Assembly (NCBI RefSeq): GCF_018777395.1
Contig: NZ_JAFJYC010000001.1
Location: 682,001-746,000 of the forward strand
Direction: 5' to 3'
DNA length: 64,000 bases
From: Candidatus Sodalis endolongispinus
GTDB lineage: Bacteria > Pseudomonadota > Gammaproteobacteria > Enterobacterales > Enterobacteriaceae
Shown: positions 10,455 through 21,471 of the stretch, piece by piece
Layout of the letters: every line of letters starts with the position of its first letter
How positions within the stretch are numbered: position 1 is the first letter of the stretch
Position numbers and translations under genes: made by a program
The notes under the pieces: model-generated
Told to the model about the DNA's origin: nothing
The model's input: only the letters and a program-made list of their open reading frames with translations
The model's database searches: none

Positions 10455-11723
10455 ATGATCTACAACATAATCATAGTCTTAATCCAGCCGCTGGTATGGA
10501 TACGATTATTATGGCGCAGCAGAAAAGCGCCTGCCTACCGCCGGCGCTGGGCCGAACGTTACGGCTTTTGCCGGGGCAAAGTGAAACCCGGCGGCATCAT
10601 GCTGCATTCCGTGTCGGTCGGCGAGACGCTGGCGGCCATCCCTTTGGTGCGTGCACTGCGCCACCGCTATCCGCTGCTGCCCATTACCGTCACTACGATG
10701 ACCCCCACCGGCTCGGAGCGGGTACAGTCGGCGTTCGGTAAAGATGTCCATCATGTCTACCTACCCTATGATCTGCCGGGGGCGATGAGCCGTTTTCTCG
10801 ATCAAGTAAACCCAAAGCTGGTTATCATCATGGAAACGGAGCTGTGGCCTAACCTTATCAAGGCGCTGCACCACCGCGGCATCCCGCTGGTGGTCGCCAA
10901 TGCGCGTCTGTCTGCCCGCTCCGCCGCCGGCTATAAAAGGTTTAGCGGTTTCGTCGCCGGCATCATGCGCCGTATCACGCTCATCGCGGCGCAAAATGAT
11001 GAGGACGGCGCCCGCTTCCTTGAGCTCGGGCTGAAGAAGAATCAGCTGGCGGTCACCGGCAGCCTGAAATTCGATATTTCCGTGACTCCCGAGCTGGCGG
11101 CGCGGGCGCTTACGCTGCGGCGCCAGTGGGCGCCCCGGCGCCAGGTATGGATAGCCACCAGCACCCATGAGGGCGAAGAGACGCTGTTATTACAGGCCCA
11201 TCGCCAGCTGCTGACCCACTTTCCCGATCTGCTGCTGATCCTGGTCCCGCGCCACCCGGAGCGTTTTCCGGCGGCGCGGGAAATGACCATGAAGGCGGGC
11301 TTCCATTACATCATGCGCAGCAGCGGCGAAATTCCATCCGCCGATACACAGGTGGTGGTGGGGGATACCATGGGCGAGCTGATGCTGCTGTACGGCATTG
11401 CCGATCTGGCGTTTGTCGGCGGCAGCCTGGTGGCGCGCGGCGGCCATAACCCTCTGGAAGCGGCAGCGCACGCCATCCCGGTGCTGATGGGGCCGCATAC
11501 TTTGAATTTCCGCGATATTTGCAGCAAACTGGACGAAGCCGGCGGTTTGATTACCGTGACCGATGTAGCGTCGTTGGTGACGTCGGTCTCCACCCTGTTG
11601 ACCGACGAGGATTACCGTCTGTACTACGGCCGTCACGCCGTCGAGGTGCTGCACCAGAATCAGGGCGCGCTTCAGCGCCTGTTGAATCTGCTGGAGCCTT
11701 ACCTGCCGCAACGGAGTCAGTGA
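10455..11723 (+). CDS. waaA: 3-deoxy-D-manno-octulosonic acid (Kdo) transferase
   Basis: Adds the two Kdo residues from CMP-Kdo to lipid IVA, an essential step in making lipid A-core. 422 residues, close to the 425 of E. coli KdtA and matching it along its whole length. An N-terminal membrane anchor (VLIQPLVWIRLL) is followed by GGIMLHSVSVGETLAAIPLV (catalytic Glu), TGSLKFDISVTPEL and FVGGSLVARGGHNPLEAA near residue 318. The ATG at 10455 aligns with the E. coli start, although its ribosome site is weak. Its stop is directly before waaE. Intact, as expected for a gene that cannot be lost. Confidence 0.96.
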   Translation: MIYNIIIVLIQPLVWIRLLWRSRKAPAYRRRWAERYGFCRGKVKPGGIMLHSVSVGETLAAIPLVRALRHRYPLLPITVTTMTPTGSERVQSAFGKDVHHVYLPYDLPGAMSRFLDQVNPKLVIIMETELWPNLIKALHHRGIPLVVANARLSARSAAGYKRFSGFVAGIMRRITLIAAQNDEDGARFLELGLKKNQLAVTGSLKFDISVTPELAARALTLRRQWAPRRQVWIATSTHEGEETLLLQAHRQLLTHFPDLLLILVPRHPERFPAAREMTMKAGFHYIMRSSGEIPSADTQVVVGDTMGELMLLYGIADLAFVGGSLVARGGHNPLEAAAHAIPVLMGPHTLNFRDICSKLDEAGGLITVTDVASLVTSVSTLLTDEDYRLYYGRHAVEVLHQNQGALQRLLNLLEPYLPQRSQ

Positions 11724-12982
<1,259 letters not shown>

Positions 12983-13007
12983 TGGCGTCCCCGTTAGCGC
13001 CGCCCTT

Positions 13008-13817
13008 TTAGTGTTGGCATGCGGGACAGAAAAAGGTGCTGCGCTGGCCGTGCTTGGCCATCTGTATTGGCGTCCCACAGACCCTGCAGGGTTGGCCCCC
13101 CCGGCCGTAAACCTGAAGCTCCTGCACAAAATAGCCCGGCTTGCCGTCGGACTGCAGAAAATCCCGCAGCGTGGTGCCACCCTGCTCAATAGAGCGCAGC
13201 AGCACCTCCTTGATACTCTCAGCCAATAATCCCGCTTCTTCTTCGCTCAATGAACCGGCGGCGCGGCCGGGCAGAATACCGGCGACAAACAGAGATTCGC
13301 CGGCGTAAATATTGCCGACGCCGACCACCAGGGTGTTATCCATCAGCCACGGTTTGATTGACGTGCGTTTCTTGCGCGATTTTTGGTACAGCCAGCGGCC
13401 ATCGAACGTATCGCTCAGCGGCTCAGGCCCCAGGTGGGACAGTACCCGACTGGTGTGCAGATCATCGCTCCACAGCCAGGCGCCGAAGCGCCGGGGATCG
13501 GTGTAGCGGATGATGCAGCCGTTGCTGATAACCAAATCCACATGGTCGTGCTTTTCAGGTGGCTGCGGCTGCGGCAGCACGCGCAAACGCCCCGACATGC
13601 CGAGGTGAATAATGATCCAGCCCTTTTCCAGCTCCAACAGCAGATATTTAGCCCGGCGCTGTACGCTCAGCACCGGCTGGTCACGCAGCGCGATGATTTC
13701 TTGGTCCACCGGCCAGCGCAGCCGCGCATTGCGCACCTCCGCCCGCAGGATGGTCTGCCCCGCCACCCAAGGTTCAATCCCCCGGCGGCTGGTTTCCACT
13801 TCCGGTAATTCCGGCGT
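13008..13817 (-). pseudogene. mutM: Formamidopyrimidine-DNA glycosylase with ATG changed to ACG
   Basis: Removes 8-oxoguanine from DNA by base excision repair. The 269 codons match E. coli MutM in length and motifs: [15 protein letters not shown] at the N-terminus, and a C-terminal zinc finger with CRVCG and FFCPACQ. The codon in front of the catalytic Pro is ACG (13815-13817) instead of ATG, with an AGGGAG ribosome site correctly spaced before it. The only upstream in-frame start, GTG at 13862, would add 15 residues before the Pro, whose free amino group does the chemistry. The rest of the gene is clean. Either a recent start-codon loss or a rare ACG start. Confidence 0.85.
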
Positions 13818-13874
13818 CTGATGCTCCCTGTCAGCGGGATCTCCTCCGGCCGAGATTAGCACGCCCGGCGGCCC

Positions 13875-13903
13875 ATAAAAAAAACCGGCCGAAGCCGGGT
13901 TTT
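13875..13903 (-). terminator. Rho-independent terminator of rpmBG
   Basis: On the minus strand an AACCCGGC / GGCCGGTT stem with a TTC loop is followed by a run of eight T. It lies 17 bases past the rpmG stop and before mutM. Confidence 0.85.
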
Positions 13904-13919
13904 TAGCCCATCGCCAAAA

Positions 13920-14090
<171 letters not shown>

Positions 14091-14103
14091 TCAGTTCCTT
14101 ACC

Positions 14104-14361
<258 letters not shown>

Positions 14362-14407
14362 TCAGCTCGAGCTCTAAGAAAGGTAGTAGCCGCCTCGTCA
14401 GGCTTTA

Positions 14408-14475
14408 GAGCCCATCTCAGCATCTTCTTCACTGAGGAGAGACGTTCAACAGAGAGACTCTGCTGAGATAGGCTC
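14408..14475. repeat. 15-bp inverted repeat in the rpmB leader
   Basis: Arms at 14408-14422 and 14461-14475 are complementary at 14 of 15 positions, with a 38-base loop, about 70 to 135 bases upstream of rpmB. No T-run follows. It may fold in the rpmBG leader RNA. Confidence 0.5.
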
Positions 14476-14581
14476 TCAACGCCACACCCAAGATTCTCAA
14501 AGATGGCGTAGTATACGCTTTGACGCGCAACTACTCAAGTCCCGCACGGCTAAAGATCCCGCAGGATCGCGGGAAAAACGC

Positions 14582-15286
14582 CTACAGCCAGCCTTTTTCA
14601 GCAAAAGAAACCATTTCACACGCGCCAATAACCAGATGGTCCAGCACCCGGATATCGAGAAACAGGCAGGCTTTGACCACCCTCGCCGTCACCTCGCGTT
14701 CGGCGCGACTCGGCTCGGCGTTACCAGAGGGATGATTGTGCGCCAGAATAATCGCCGCCGCATTGATCTTGAGCGCCGCACGGACGATTTCCCGCGGATG
14801 AACCTCTACGCTGTTGACGGTACCTTGAAACAACTCCTGATGGTTGATAAGACGATTGCGGTTGTCGAGAAACATGACTACAAACACCTCTCTTTCCCGG
14901 CTTACCAGAATCTGCTGCAGGTAACGCCGTGCCATATCCGGGCTGCTCATCGCATCTTCACGCATCAGGTGCGAACGAAAGATGCGCTGGGCCATTTCGC
15001 CAATCGCCCGCAATTGCGTACATTTCGAGATCCCCAGCCCATGCGTGGCGCTGAGCGTCCGGTGATCGGCGGTCATCAATTTATCGAACGAGCCGAACTC
15101 CGCCAGCAGTTCCTCAGCGAACTGCAGTACATGCTTGCCGCGAGTGCCGGTACGTAAGAACAGCGCCAGCAATTCAATGTCCGTCAGCGCGTCGGGACCG
15201 AGCGCAATCAGCTTCTCACGCGGCGCCAGCGTTGATGGCCAGATTTTCTTACTTGATTTCTCCACCGCCTGCTCCTCCCCGGGCAC
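14582..15286 (-). CDS. radC: RadC family JAMM-domain protein
   Basis: 234 residues (E. coli YicR). The N-terminal half is a helix-hairpin-helix-like region ([26 protein letters not shown]). The C-terminal half is the JAB/MPN domain with the zinc motif [15 protein letters not shown] near residue 180. The family is widely distributed, and its once-proposed role in DNA repair is not firmly established. Followed by rpmB-rpmG in the same direction and diverges from coaBC. Intact. Confidence 0.9.
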   Translation of the reverse strand: MPGEEQAVEKSSKKIWPSTLAPREKLIALGPDALTDIELLALFLRTGTRGKHVLQFAEELLAEFGSFDKLMTADHRTLSATHGLGISKCTQLRAIGEMAQRIFRSHLMREDAMSSPDMARRYLQQILVSREREVFVVMFLDNRNRLINHQELFQGTVNSVEVHPREIVRAALKINAAAIILAHNHPSGNAEPSRAEREVTARVVKACLFLDIRVLDHLVIGACEMVSFAEKGWL

Positions 15287-15449
15287 CGTTCCTCGCTGAT
15301 TTTATAATGCCAGCGGCGACGCAGTCGTTCGATGCGGCGCGGTAAAAAATCGAATCACGATTCCAAAAAGGCCGTAAACAGACAAATGACCGTGGCGCGT
15401 AGGGTTATGATAAAATGCCTGTAACCCTATTTTAACCGGGACATGCAAG

Positions 15450-16664
15450 ATGACGGGACTGGCCGGTAAACACATTGTACTGGGCGTAAGCGGCGGTATC
15501 GCCGCCTACAAGGCCCCCGAACTGGTGCGCCGTTTGCGCGAACGGGGCGCCGAGGTGCGCGTGGTCATGACGGCGGCGGCGAAGGCGTTTATTACCCCGC
15601 TGAGCCTGCAGGCGGTATCGGGCTATCCAGTGGCGGACGATCTGTTGAGTCCTGCCGCCGAGGCGGCGATGGGCCATATCGAGCTGGCAAAGTGGGCCGA
15701 TCTGGTACTGCTGGCGCCCGCCACCGCCGATCTGCTGGCGCGCCTGGCCGCTGGATTGGCCAACGATCTGCTGACCACCCTTTGCCTGGCGACGGCGGCC
15801 CCCGTCGCATCGGCACCGGCCATGAACCAGCAAATGTACCGGGCGGCGGCCACGCAGGCGAACCTGGCCACGCTTGGCGGCCGTGGCGTGCTGCTATGGG
15901 GACCGGACAACGGCAGCCAGGCCTGCGGCGATATCGGCCCCGGGCGCATGCCCGATCCTCTGGTGTTGGTGGACCATGTGGTGCAGCATTTCACCCCCGA
16001 TCGCTCTCTGAGCCACCTTAATATCATGCTGACCGCCGGGCCTACAAGGGAAGCGCTGGATCCGGTACGTTTCCTCAGTAATCACAGCTCGGGTAAAATG
16101 GGCTTCTCCATCGCCCGCGCCGCTGCGGCCAAAGGCGCACGGGTAACCTTGATAGCGGGCCCGGTCTCTCTGCCAACGCCTGCCGGCGTGGTACGTATAG
16201 ACGTGACCAGCGCGCTTGAAATGCAAGATGCGGTGATGCGAACCATCGAGCAGCAGCACATCTTCATCGGCTGTGCGGCGGTGGCGGATTACCGCGCCAG
16301 CCGCTTTTTACCGAAAAAAATCAAAAAACAAGGCGATGACCTGATGATCACCCTAGTTAAAAATCCTGATATTGTGGCGGCCGTGGGTGCGTTAACCAAA
16401 CACCGGCCTTACGTCGTAGGATTTGCTGCCGAAACCCACAATATGGAAGAATACGCCCGGCAAAAGCGTATCAATAAGCAAATGGATTTGATTTGCGCCA
16501 ATGACGTTTCCCGGACCGGCCAAGGGTTTAACAGTGACAACAATGCGTTGCATCTGTTCTGGCAGGACGGGGAAATCCTGTTACCCCTGAGCGATAAATC
16601 ACTGCTCGCTCAACAACTAATTGACGAGATTGTCAGCCGTTATGATGAAAAAAATCGACGTTAA
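15450..16664 (+). CDS. coaBC: Bifunctional phosphopantothenoylcysteine decarboxylase / phosphopantothenate-cysteine ligase
   Basis: Performs two successive steps of coenzyme A synthesis. The N-terminal flavoprotein domain (residues 1-190) has [29 protein letters not shown] with the active-site His, and the PAMNQQMY motif. The C-terminal domain (from about 195) has [26 protein letters not shown] and a late NDVS motif. 404 residues, normal. The final 23 bases overlap the start of dut. Divergent from radC. Intact. Confidence 0.95.
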   Translation: MTGLAGKHIVLGVSGGIAAYKAPELVRRLRERGAEVRVVMTAAAKAFITPLSLQAVSGYPVADDLLSPAAEAAMGHIELAKWADLVLLAPATADLLARLAAGLANDLLTTLCLATAAPVASAPAMNQQMYRAAATQANLATLGGRGVLLWGPDNGSQACGDIGPGRMPDPLVLVDHVVQHFTPDRSLSHLNIMLTAGPTREALDPVRFLSNHSSGKMGFSIARAAAAKGARVTLIAGPVSLPTPAGVVRIDVTSALEMQDAVMRTIEQQHIFIGCAAVADYRASRFLPKKIKKQGDDLMITLVKNPDIVAAVGALTKHRPYVVGFAAETHNMEEYARQKRINKQMDLICANDVSRTGQGFNSDNNALHLFWQDGEILLPLSDKSLLAQQLIDEIVSRYDEKNRR

Positions 16665-17100
16665 GATCCTGGACCGCCGCATTGGCGATCGCTTCCCGCT
16701 GCCGGCTTACGCCACTACGGGCTCCGCCGGTCTGGATTTACGCGCCTGTATCGATGAGCCTGTGGTCCTGGCGCCGGTGGAAACCACCCTGGTCCCGACC
16801 GGGTTGGCGATACACATTGCCGATACCAATCTGGCGGCGGTGATCCTGCCGCGCTCCGGGCTGGGCCATAAGCACGGTATCGTTCTGGGCAATCTGGTGG
16901 GTTTGATCGACTCCGACTACCAGGGGCCGCTGATGGTTTCGGTATGGAACCGTGGTCAGGACATTTTCACCATCGAACCCGGGGAACGCATGGCGCAGAT
17001 GGTCTTTGTGCCGGTAGTGCAGGCGGAATTCAATCTGGTGGACGCCTTCGATACCAGCGAACGCGGCGAGGGGGGCTTCGGCCACTCCGGGCGACAATAG
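16642..17100 (+). CDS. dut: dUTP diphosphatase
   Basis: Hydrolyses dUTP to dUMP, keeping uracil out of DNA and feeding dTMP synthesis. 152 residues from ATG 16642, the [11 protein letters not shown] start as in E. coli. The five trimeric dUTPase motifs are in order: [44 protein letters not shown] and [10 protein letters not shown] at the C-terminus. Overlaps coaBC by 23 bases, so translation is coupled. Intact. Confidence 0.96.
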   Translation: MMKKIDVKILDRRIGDRFPLPAYATTGSAGLDLRACIDEPVVLAPVETTLVPTGLAIHIADTNLAAVILPRSGLGHKHGIVLGNLVGLIDSDYQGPLMVSVWNRGQDIFTIEPGERMAQMVFVPVVQAEFNLVDAFDTSERGEGGFGHSGRQ

Positions 17101-17226
17101 CCCCTGACGATTCAGCCCATTACCCGGCATCGACAATAAATCCATTAACGCCATAACGCCGTGCGCTATGGCCGACGCCGGGTGCTTAACCATTATTGAC
17201 AATGATGACTCAGGGACCCATTCAGC

Positions 17227-17823
17227 ATGGCAGAAAAAGAGAATACGAAACGCAACCGCCGCGAGGAAATTCTGCAGGCATTGGCGCAGATGCTTGAATC
17301 CAGCGACGGCAGCCAACGTATCACCACCGCAAAACTGGCGGCCAATGTTGGCGTTTCGGAAGCCGCACTTTACCGCCACTTTCCCAGCAAAACGCGGATG
17401 TTCGACAGCCTGATCGAATTTATTGAGGACAGTTTGATCAGCCGGATAAATTTGATCCTACAGGATGAGAAAGAAACCCTGAATCGGCTTCGTCTGATAT
17501 TGTTGTTACTTTTGGGCTTCGCAGAACGTAATCCTGGACTTACGCGTATCATGAGCGGTCACGCGCTGATGTTTGAACAAGACAGGCTTCAGGGCCGCAT
17601 CAACCAGCTGTATGAACGCATCGAGGTCCAATTGCGTCAGGTATTGCGCGAGCGCAAACTGCGCGAGGGTGAAGCATTTAAGCAAGATGAGACGCTGCTT
17701 TCCAGCCAGCTGCTGGCCTTTTGCGAAGGGATGCTGTCGCGCTTTGTGCGCACCGAGTTCAAATACCGGCCCACGCAGGAGTTTGAGCAACGCTGGTCGC
17801 TTCTGGTAGCGCAGCTGCATTGA
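17227..17823 (+). CDS. slmA: Nucleoid occlusion factor SlmA
   Basis: A TetR-fold DNA-binding protein that blocks FtsZ ring assembly over the nucleoid. 198 residues, the E. coli length. The N-terminal helix-turn-helix is clear ([29 protein letters not shown], residues 37-65), followed by the all-helical domain. Lies between dut and pyrE as in other enterobacteria. Its stop is just before a hairpin at 17831-17861. Intact. Confidence 0.95.
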   Translation: MAEKENTKRNRREEILQALAQMLESSDGSQRITTAKLAANVGVSEAALYRHFPSKTRMFDSLIEFIEDSLISRINLILQDEKETLNRLRLILLLLLGFAERNPGLTRIMSGHALMFEQDRLQGRINQLYERIEVQLRQVLRERKLREGEAFKQDETLLSSQLLAFCEGMLSRFVRTEFKYRPTQEFEQRWSLLVAQLH

Positions 17824-17830
17824 GCGCCGC

Positions 17831-17861
17831 CCAGCGGTGGATAACGGCACGCCACCGCTGG
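17831..17861. terminator. Hairpin between convergent slmA and pyrE
   Basis: Perfect 10-bp arms (CCAGCGGTGG / CCACCGCTGG) with an 11-base loop. There is no T-run on either side, so a terminator role is only likely from its place between convergent genes. Confidence 0.45.
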
Positions 17862-17920
17862 CCAATAAGCCTTCTTCACTGACCGGCCTCACCGCGGGCC
17901 GCCCGTCCCACTCGGCCGGC

Positions 17921-18474
17921 TCAGATGCCGTATTGCTGTTGATAGGCACGAACCGCGGCGAGATGACCGGCCATTTCGCCTTTTTCCTCAAGATAAGCGA
18001 TCAAATCCGCGAGGGTAATGATGGCCAGAACCCGGCAGTGATAATCCCGCTCCACCTCCTGAATAGCGGATACCTCACCGCGCCCTTTTTCCTGCCTGTC
18101 CAGCGAAATCATCACACCGGCAAGCGTTTCCTGGTGGGCGGCGATAATCGCCATCGACTCGCGAATAGCGGTACCCGCAGTGATAACGTCATCGAACAGC
18201 ATCACTTTACCCTGAAGCGGGCTGCCGACCAGCGTACCGCCTTCGCCGTGGTCCTTGGCTTCCTTACGGTTAAAACAATAGGGAACGTCCCGTTGATGTT
18301 GCTCCGCCAGCGCCACCTCGGTGGTCGTCGCAATGGGAATACCCTTGTAGGCCGGCCCGAATAACACATCGAAACTCACACCGGAATCCATCAGCGCCGC
18401 AGCGTAAATTCGCCGAATTTCAATACCTGTTTGTTTAATGCATACTCGATAAATTTGCGCTGGTACTCTTTCAC
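17921..18474 (-). pseudogene. pyrE: Orotate phosphoribosyltransferase with internal deletion
   Basis: Makes OMP from orotate in pyrimidine synthesis. A GTG start at 18474 behind GAGGAG opens [24 protein letters not shown]. At about 18396-18400 the sequence jumps to ALMDSG, skipping some 30 residues that in E. coli contain the SGRKSPYFFNAG substrate loop. By alignment about 88 bp are missing, so the frame also shifts and a stop follows at once. The remainder to 17921 is clean and keeps [13 protein letters not shown] (the PRPP site). The enzyme cannot be made as a whole, and the missing loop means a downstream restart would not rescue it. Confidence 0.9.
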
Positions 18475-18722
18475 GGACTGTTACTCCTCACCGGTGGGTT
18501 GGACAAGCTGGGGCGCAGGGTACCTGAAAGGTATCGGCGCCGGGGGGATGATAAAATGGCCGTTACCAAGATGCCAGTATTAAAATGGCCCGGCGCTTGT
18601 TCCGGTGACGCCATGGTAGCGCGTCGCAGCACTAACGCCGACAGGGAGTTTGCCGGCGTGATAGGTGGAATGGTGTGATAAAGGCGGCGTTCATGAAAAG
18701 ATTATGCCCCCTTTACGTTACA

Positions 18723-20280
18723 CTATGAGACAGCAGGTTTGCGCACAGCGCCCGGTGTTGTCGCCTGCATTTGGGAAGAGGGTGTTGATGAGGCTTTTTT
18801 ATCAGGCCAACTCCGTAATATATGATGGACTGAAGCTTTTATATTATTTGTCTTTTCAATATCAAGTGTCATCAACACTTTCCCAAATAATACCGTCAAG
18901 CTGCTATCAGCAACGCTGATTTTTGTAAACTTCGTTTTATCTCCATCAGGAGCAGATTTGTAGCAATAGCTGAACATTTCCAACTGCTGGCGATACTGAC
19001 TTTCTTTAACGGGATCCGAAGAAAAGCAATAGGAGATCGCAACATCAACAATATCATTCAATTTATCAACATCATTGACTTTTTTTCTGTGCCATGTGTT
19101 TCAATTAGCTTCACCATCTCAGAATAATCGATTTCTGTGAAGGGAATTGTCTCACGCATTTGTCTTTCGAATAGCGTTGCTATGAACTCGGGGGATTCCT
19201 GTTCCAAAGTTATAGTAAACTCTTTAGAGAGATTTTCGAGAATATCCATCTCCTTTAAATTACATCCCGTGCGGAATAATCCATCATTTCTATTCGGATC
19301 CATAGCAATACTTTTTATCGTTTCGCAAAGATTACCAAGCGTATTACCAACTATTAATTTTCTTTGTCCGTCGGTGCCCACTGCATGTTCTACAGTAACA
19401 TCCGTGGTCCCGCTCGCCTTCTCTCCACTCCATTCCGACATGAGTGTTCTGAACAAGGCCGGTAGATCTTTGTTACCCGTGCTTTTATCCACCAAGGCAT
19501 TCCGGTTGAACAACGTGCTCGCGATAAGGTAGCACTCCCCCATTTTTTCCAGACTTTCTGTCCCTTTTCTCTTAACCTCTTGCTGGTGACAATAGCTTAA
19601 GGCATCGATATATGCTCTGAGCTGAATATTGTCGACAGCAGTCAATTTTTTCGACTCATTGATAAGTTAGCTCATCGCTTTTTGTGGTTCCATCTCAATG
19701 CGGGCAAAGTTATCCGCCTTCACCGGCGTCAGCTTGGCGATGGCCATTCCAGCAATCGTCGCTATATCATGGTCGGTAAGAACGCCGCTAACAAGTCCCT
19801 GTTGACCCATGTTGGCGAGCGCGGATTTACACCGTTTTTCGTCTCATCCACGAGAAAATAGAGACATAGGTGAATCGACCTTTCTAGCCGCGTGCATAAG
19901 CCGTTTGCTTATCAGTTCGACATTACTCTTCAAAACAGTCTCTTTGACCAAAATACCCTTTAAGGTATTTTTGATATCGTCAATACGGTCACCGTTCCGA
20001 TCTTTCTTGCTATTGGTATCAGTATGAAATGCCACACCATCATGCACCTCTATTTTTTATAAGTGAATTCGCCTATCTTGATATCGCTGATGTCGCTTAA
20101 AGAAATCTGTTTAATTTGCTGTTTCAATGCTTTTAAAGATGTAAACTTTAGGGGGCTTTGGCTTACCTGTTTAATGGCAACGTTTTGTGAAGAGGGGCCG
20201 GCAATCTGCTCAGGTGCATAGCGCAAGGATTGACTTGCCGGTTGGATAGATGGTACGGAACTTATATTTGATGGGTTCAT
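18723..20280 (-). pseudogene. Effector-like protein of about 519 codons, multiply broken
   Basis: Not a known gene. Reading from ATG 20280 (AAGGAG ribosome site), a Ser/Gln/Pro-rich N-terminus leads to SLSDISDIKIGEFTYKK. An A6 tract (20053-20058) lacks one base. The next frame continues with IEVHDGVAFHTDTNSKKDRNG, is interrupted by TGA (19844-19846) and TAA (19667-19669), and resumes as LINESKKLTAVDNIQLRAYIDAL. An A7 tract (19080-19086) again lacks one base before the last 120 codons. Residues 1 to about 125 resemble the gene at 36706-37847. The C-terminal part is unrecognised and may hold two related copies of an SYC...LE-F-CY unit. AT-rich and inserted between pyrE and rph, so probably acquired. 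A secreted role is inferred only. Confidence 0.7.
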
Positions 20281-20637
20281 GGCCTGCTCCTTATATATTT
20301 ATAGTCAGGTAAAATATATCCCACATAACTTTAGCTACAATATAAAAAACGCCACCTGCAATTTATGCTTGTGATACTATTATGGATTTATAGTAACGTG
20401 GTTATCTTAAACCCTAATCAAAAATGCATGTAAAAGAGTTAATTGCAATTATTATTCAGTGGCTTATGAATATATATTATCAGGCGTTTTTTTAAATGTC
20501 GTATTCTGTAACACGAATTTGCATCAATTAAATCTATTACAACAACGCCGGTTCGTTTATCGCCAACGACAATGTATCAAGGCTATTTCGTTGCCTGAGA
20601 GATATCGCGGGGATCTCATACCAACCGGCGTCGTGAA
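20281..20637. promoter_or_regulatory. AT-rich upstream region of the effector-like gene
   Basis: Contains a block shared with the region upstream of the gene at 36706: on the minus strand a GCAGGTGGCGTTTTTTATATTG element at 20338-20360, ending 58 bases before the start, and further up an ATAAATC-containing stretch. The remainder to rph is AT-rich with no recognisable gene. Confidence 0.6.
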
Positions 20638-21345
20638 TTACTCTCCCGCCAGCGCGGCTTTCTGCGCCTGAACCAGACTATCAATGCCGCCACGGGCCAG
20701 TTCAAGCAGCGTGTTGAGCTCCTGCTGACTGAAAGGCTCCCCTTCCGCGGTACCTTGTACCTCAATCATACGGCCGTCTTCCATCATCACCACATTCATA
20801 TCGGTTTCAGCGGCCTAATCTTCGACGTATTCCAAATCACACACCGCCTCGCCGGCCACAATACCCACTGAAATCGCCGCCACGAACCATTTCATCGGGT
20901 TGGTTTTTAACTGCCCTTTCTTCTGCATGCCGCTCAGGGCGTCGGCCAGCGCCACGCAGGCACCGATAATGGACGCGGTACGCGTGCCGCCGTCAGCCTG
21001 TATCACGTCGCAATCCAAGGTGATGGTATATTCACCCAATTTGCTTAAATCCACCGCAGCGCGCATCGAACTGGCGATAAGGCGCTGAATCTCAAGGGTG
21101 CGGCCACCTTGCTTGCCCTTCGCCGCTTCGCGCGGATTGCGGGTATGGGTCGCACGCGGCAGCATGCCGTATTCGGCGGTGATCCAGCCCTGGCCTTGCC
21201 CCTTGAGAAAACGCGGCCCCCCCTCTTACACCTTCGCGGTACACAACACGCGGGTGTCGCCAAAGGCTATCAGCACTGAACCTTCCGCATGGCGGGTAAT
21301 CGTTACTGGGCGTACTTGCTGTACGCTTCGGCCTGCTGGGCGCAT
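20638..21345 (-). pseudogene. rph: RNase PH with two nonsense codons
   Basis: A phosphorolytic 3' exonuclease that trims tRNA precursors. ATG 21345 opens [21 protein letters not shown]. Codon 40 is TAA (21226-21228), where relatives have Glu in [18 protein letters not shown] (20815-20817) replaces Ser in EYVED(S)AAETDMN. Between and after the stops the frame is open and well conserved ([29 protein letters not shown]), so the loss looks recent. In E. coli rph leads into pyrE and its translation sets pyrE attenuation. Here a 2-kb insert separates them and both genes are broken. Confidence 0.93.
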
Positions 21346-21471
21346 AGGGGTATCTCCGGCTCGCAAATCAAGGGTTGGCTGCGCATTATACGGACTTCAC
21401 CGCCTAATGCCTATCTTGCCTGCCGCTGTGACGCTATAATCCCAGCAACTTCATAATAAACGGGTACGCCT

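Noticed and set aside
13018-13862. mutM as an intact gene starting at GTG 13862
   Set aside because: That start would put 15 residues before the catalytic N-terminal proline. The ribosome site and the family start both point to 13815-13817, which is ACG.
19058-19061. Two separate overlapping genes (ATGA overlap) at 18723-19061 and 19058-19645
   Set aside because: Adding one A to the A7 run joins them into one smooth frame, and upstream pieces lie in the same frame. One broken gene explains the data better than two tiny ones.
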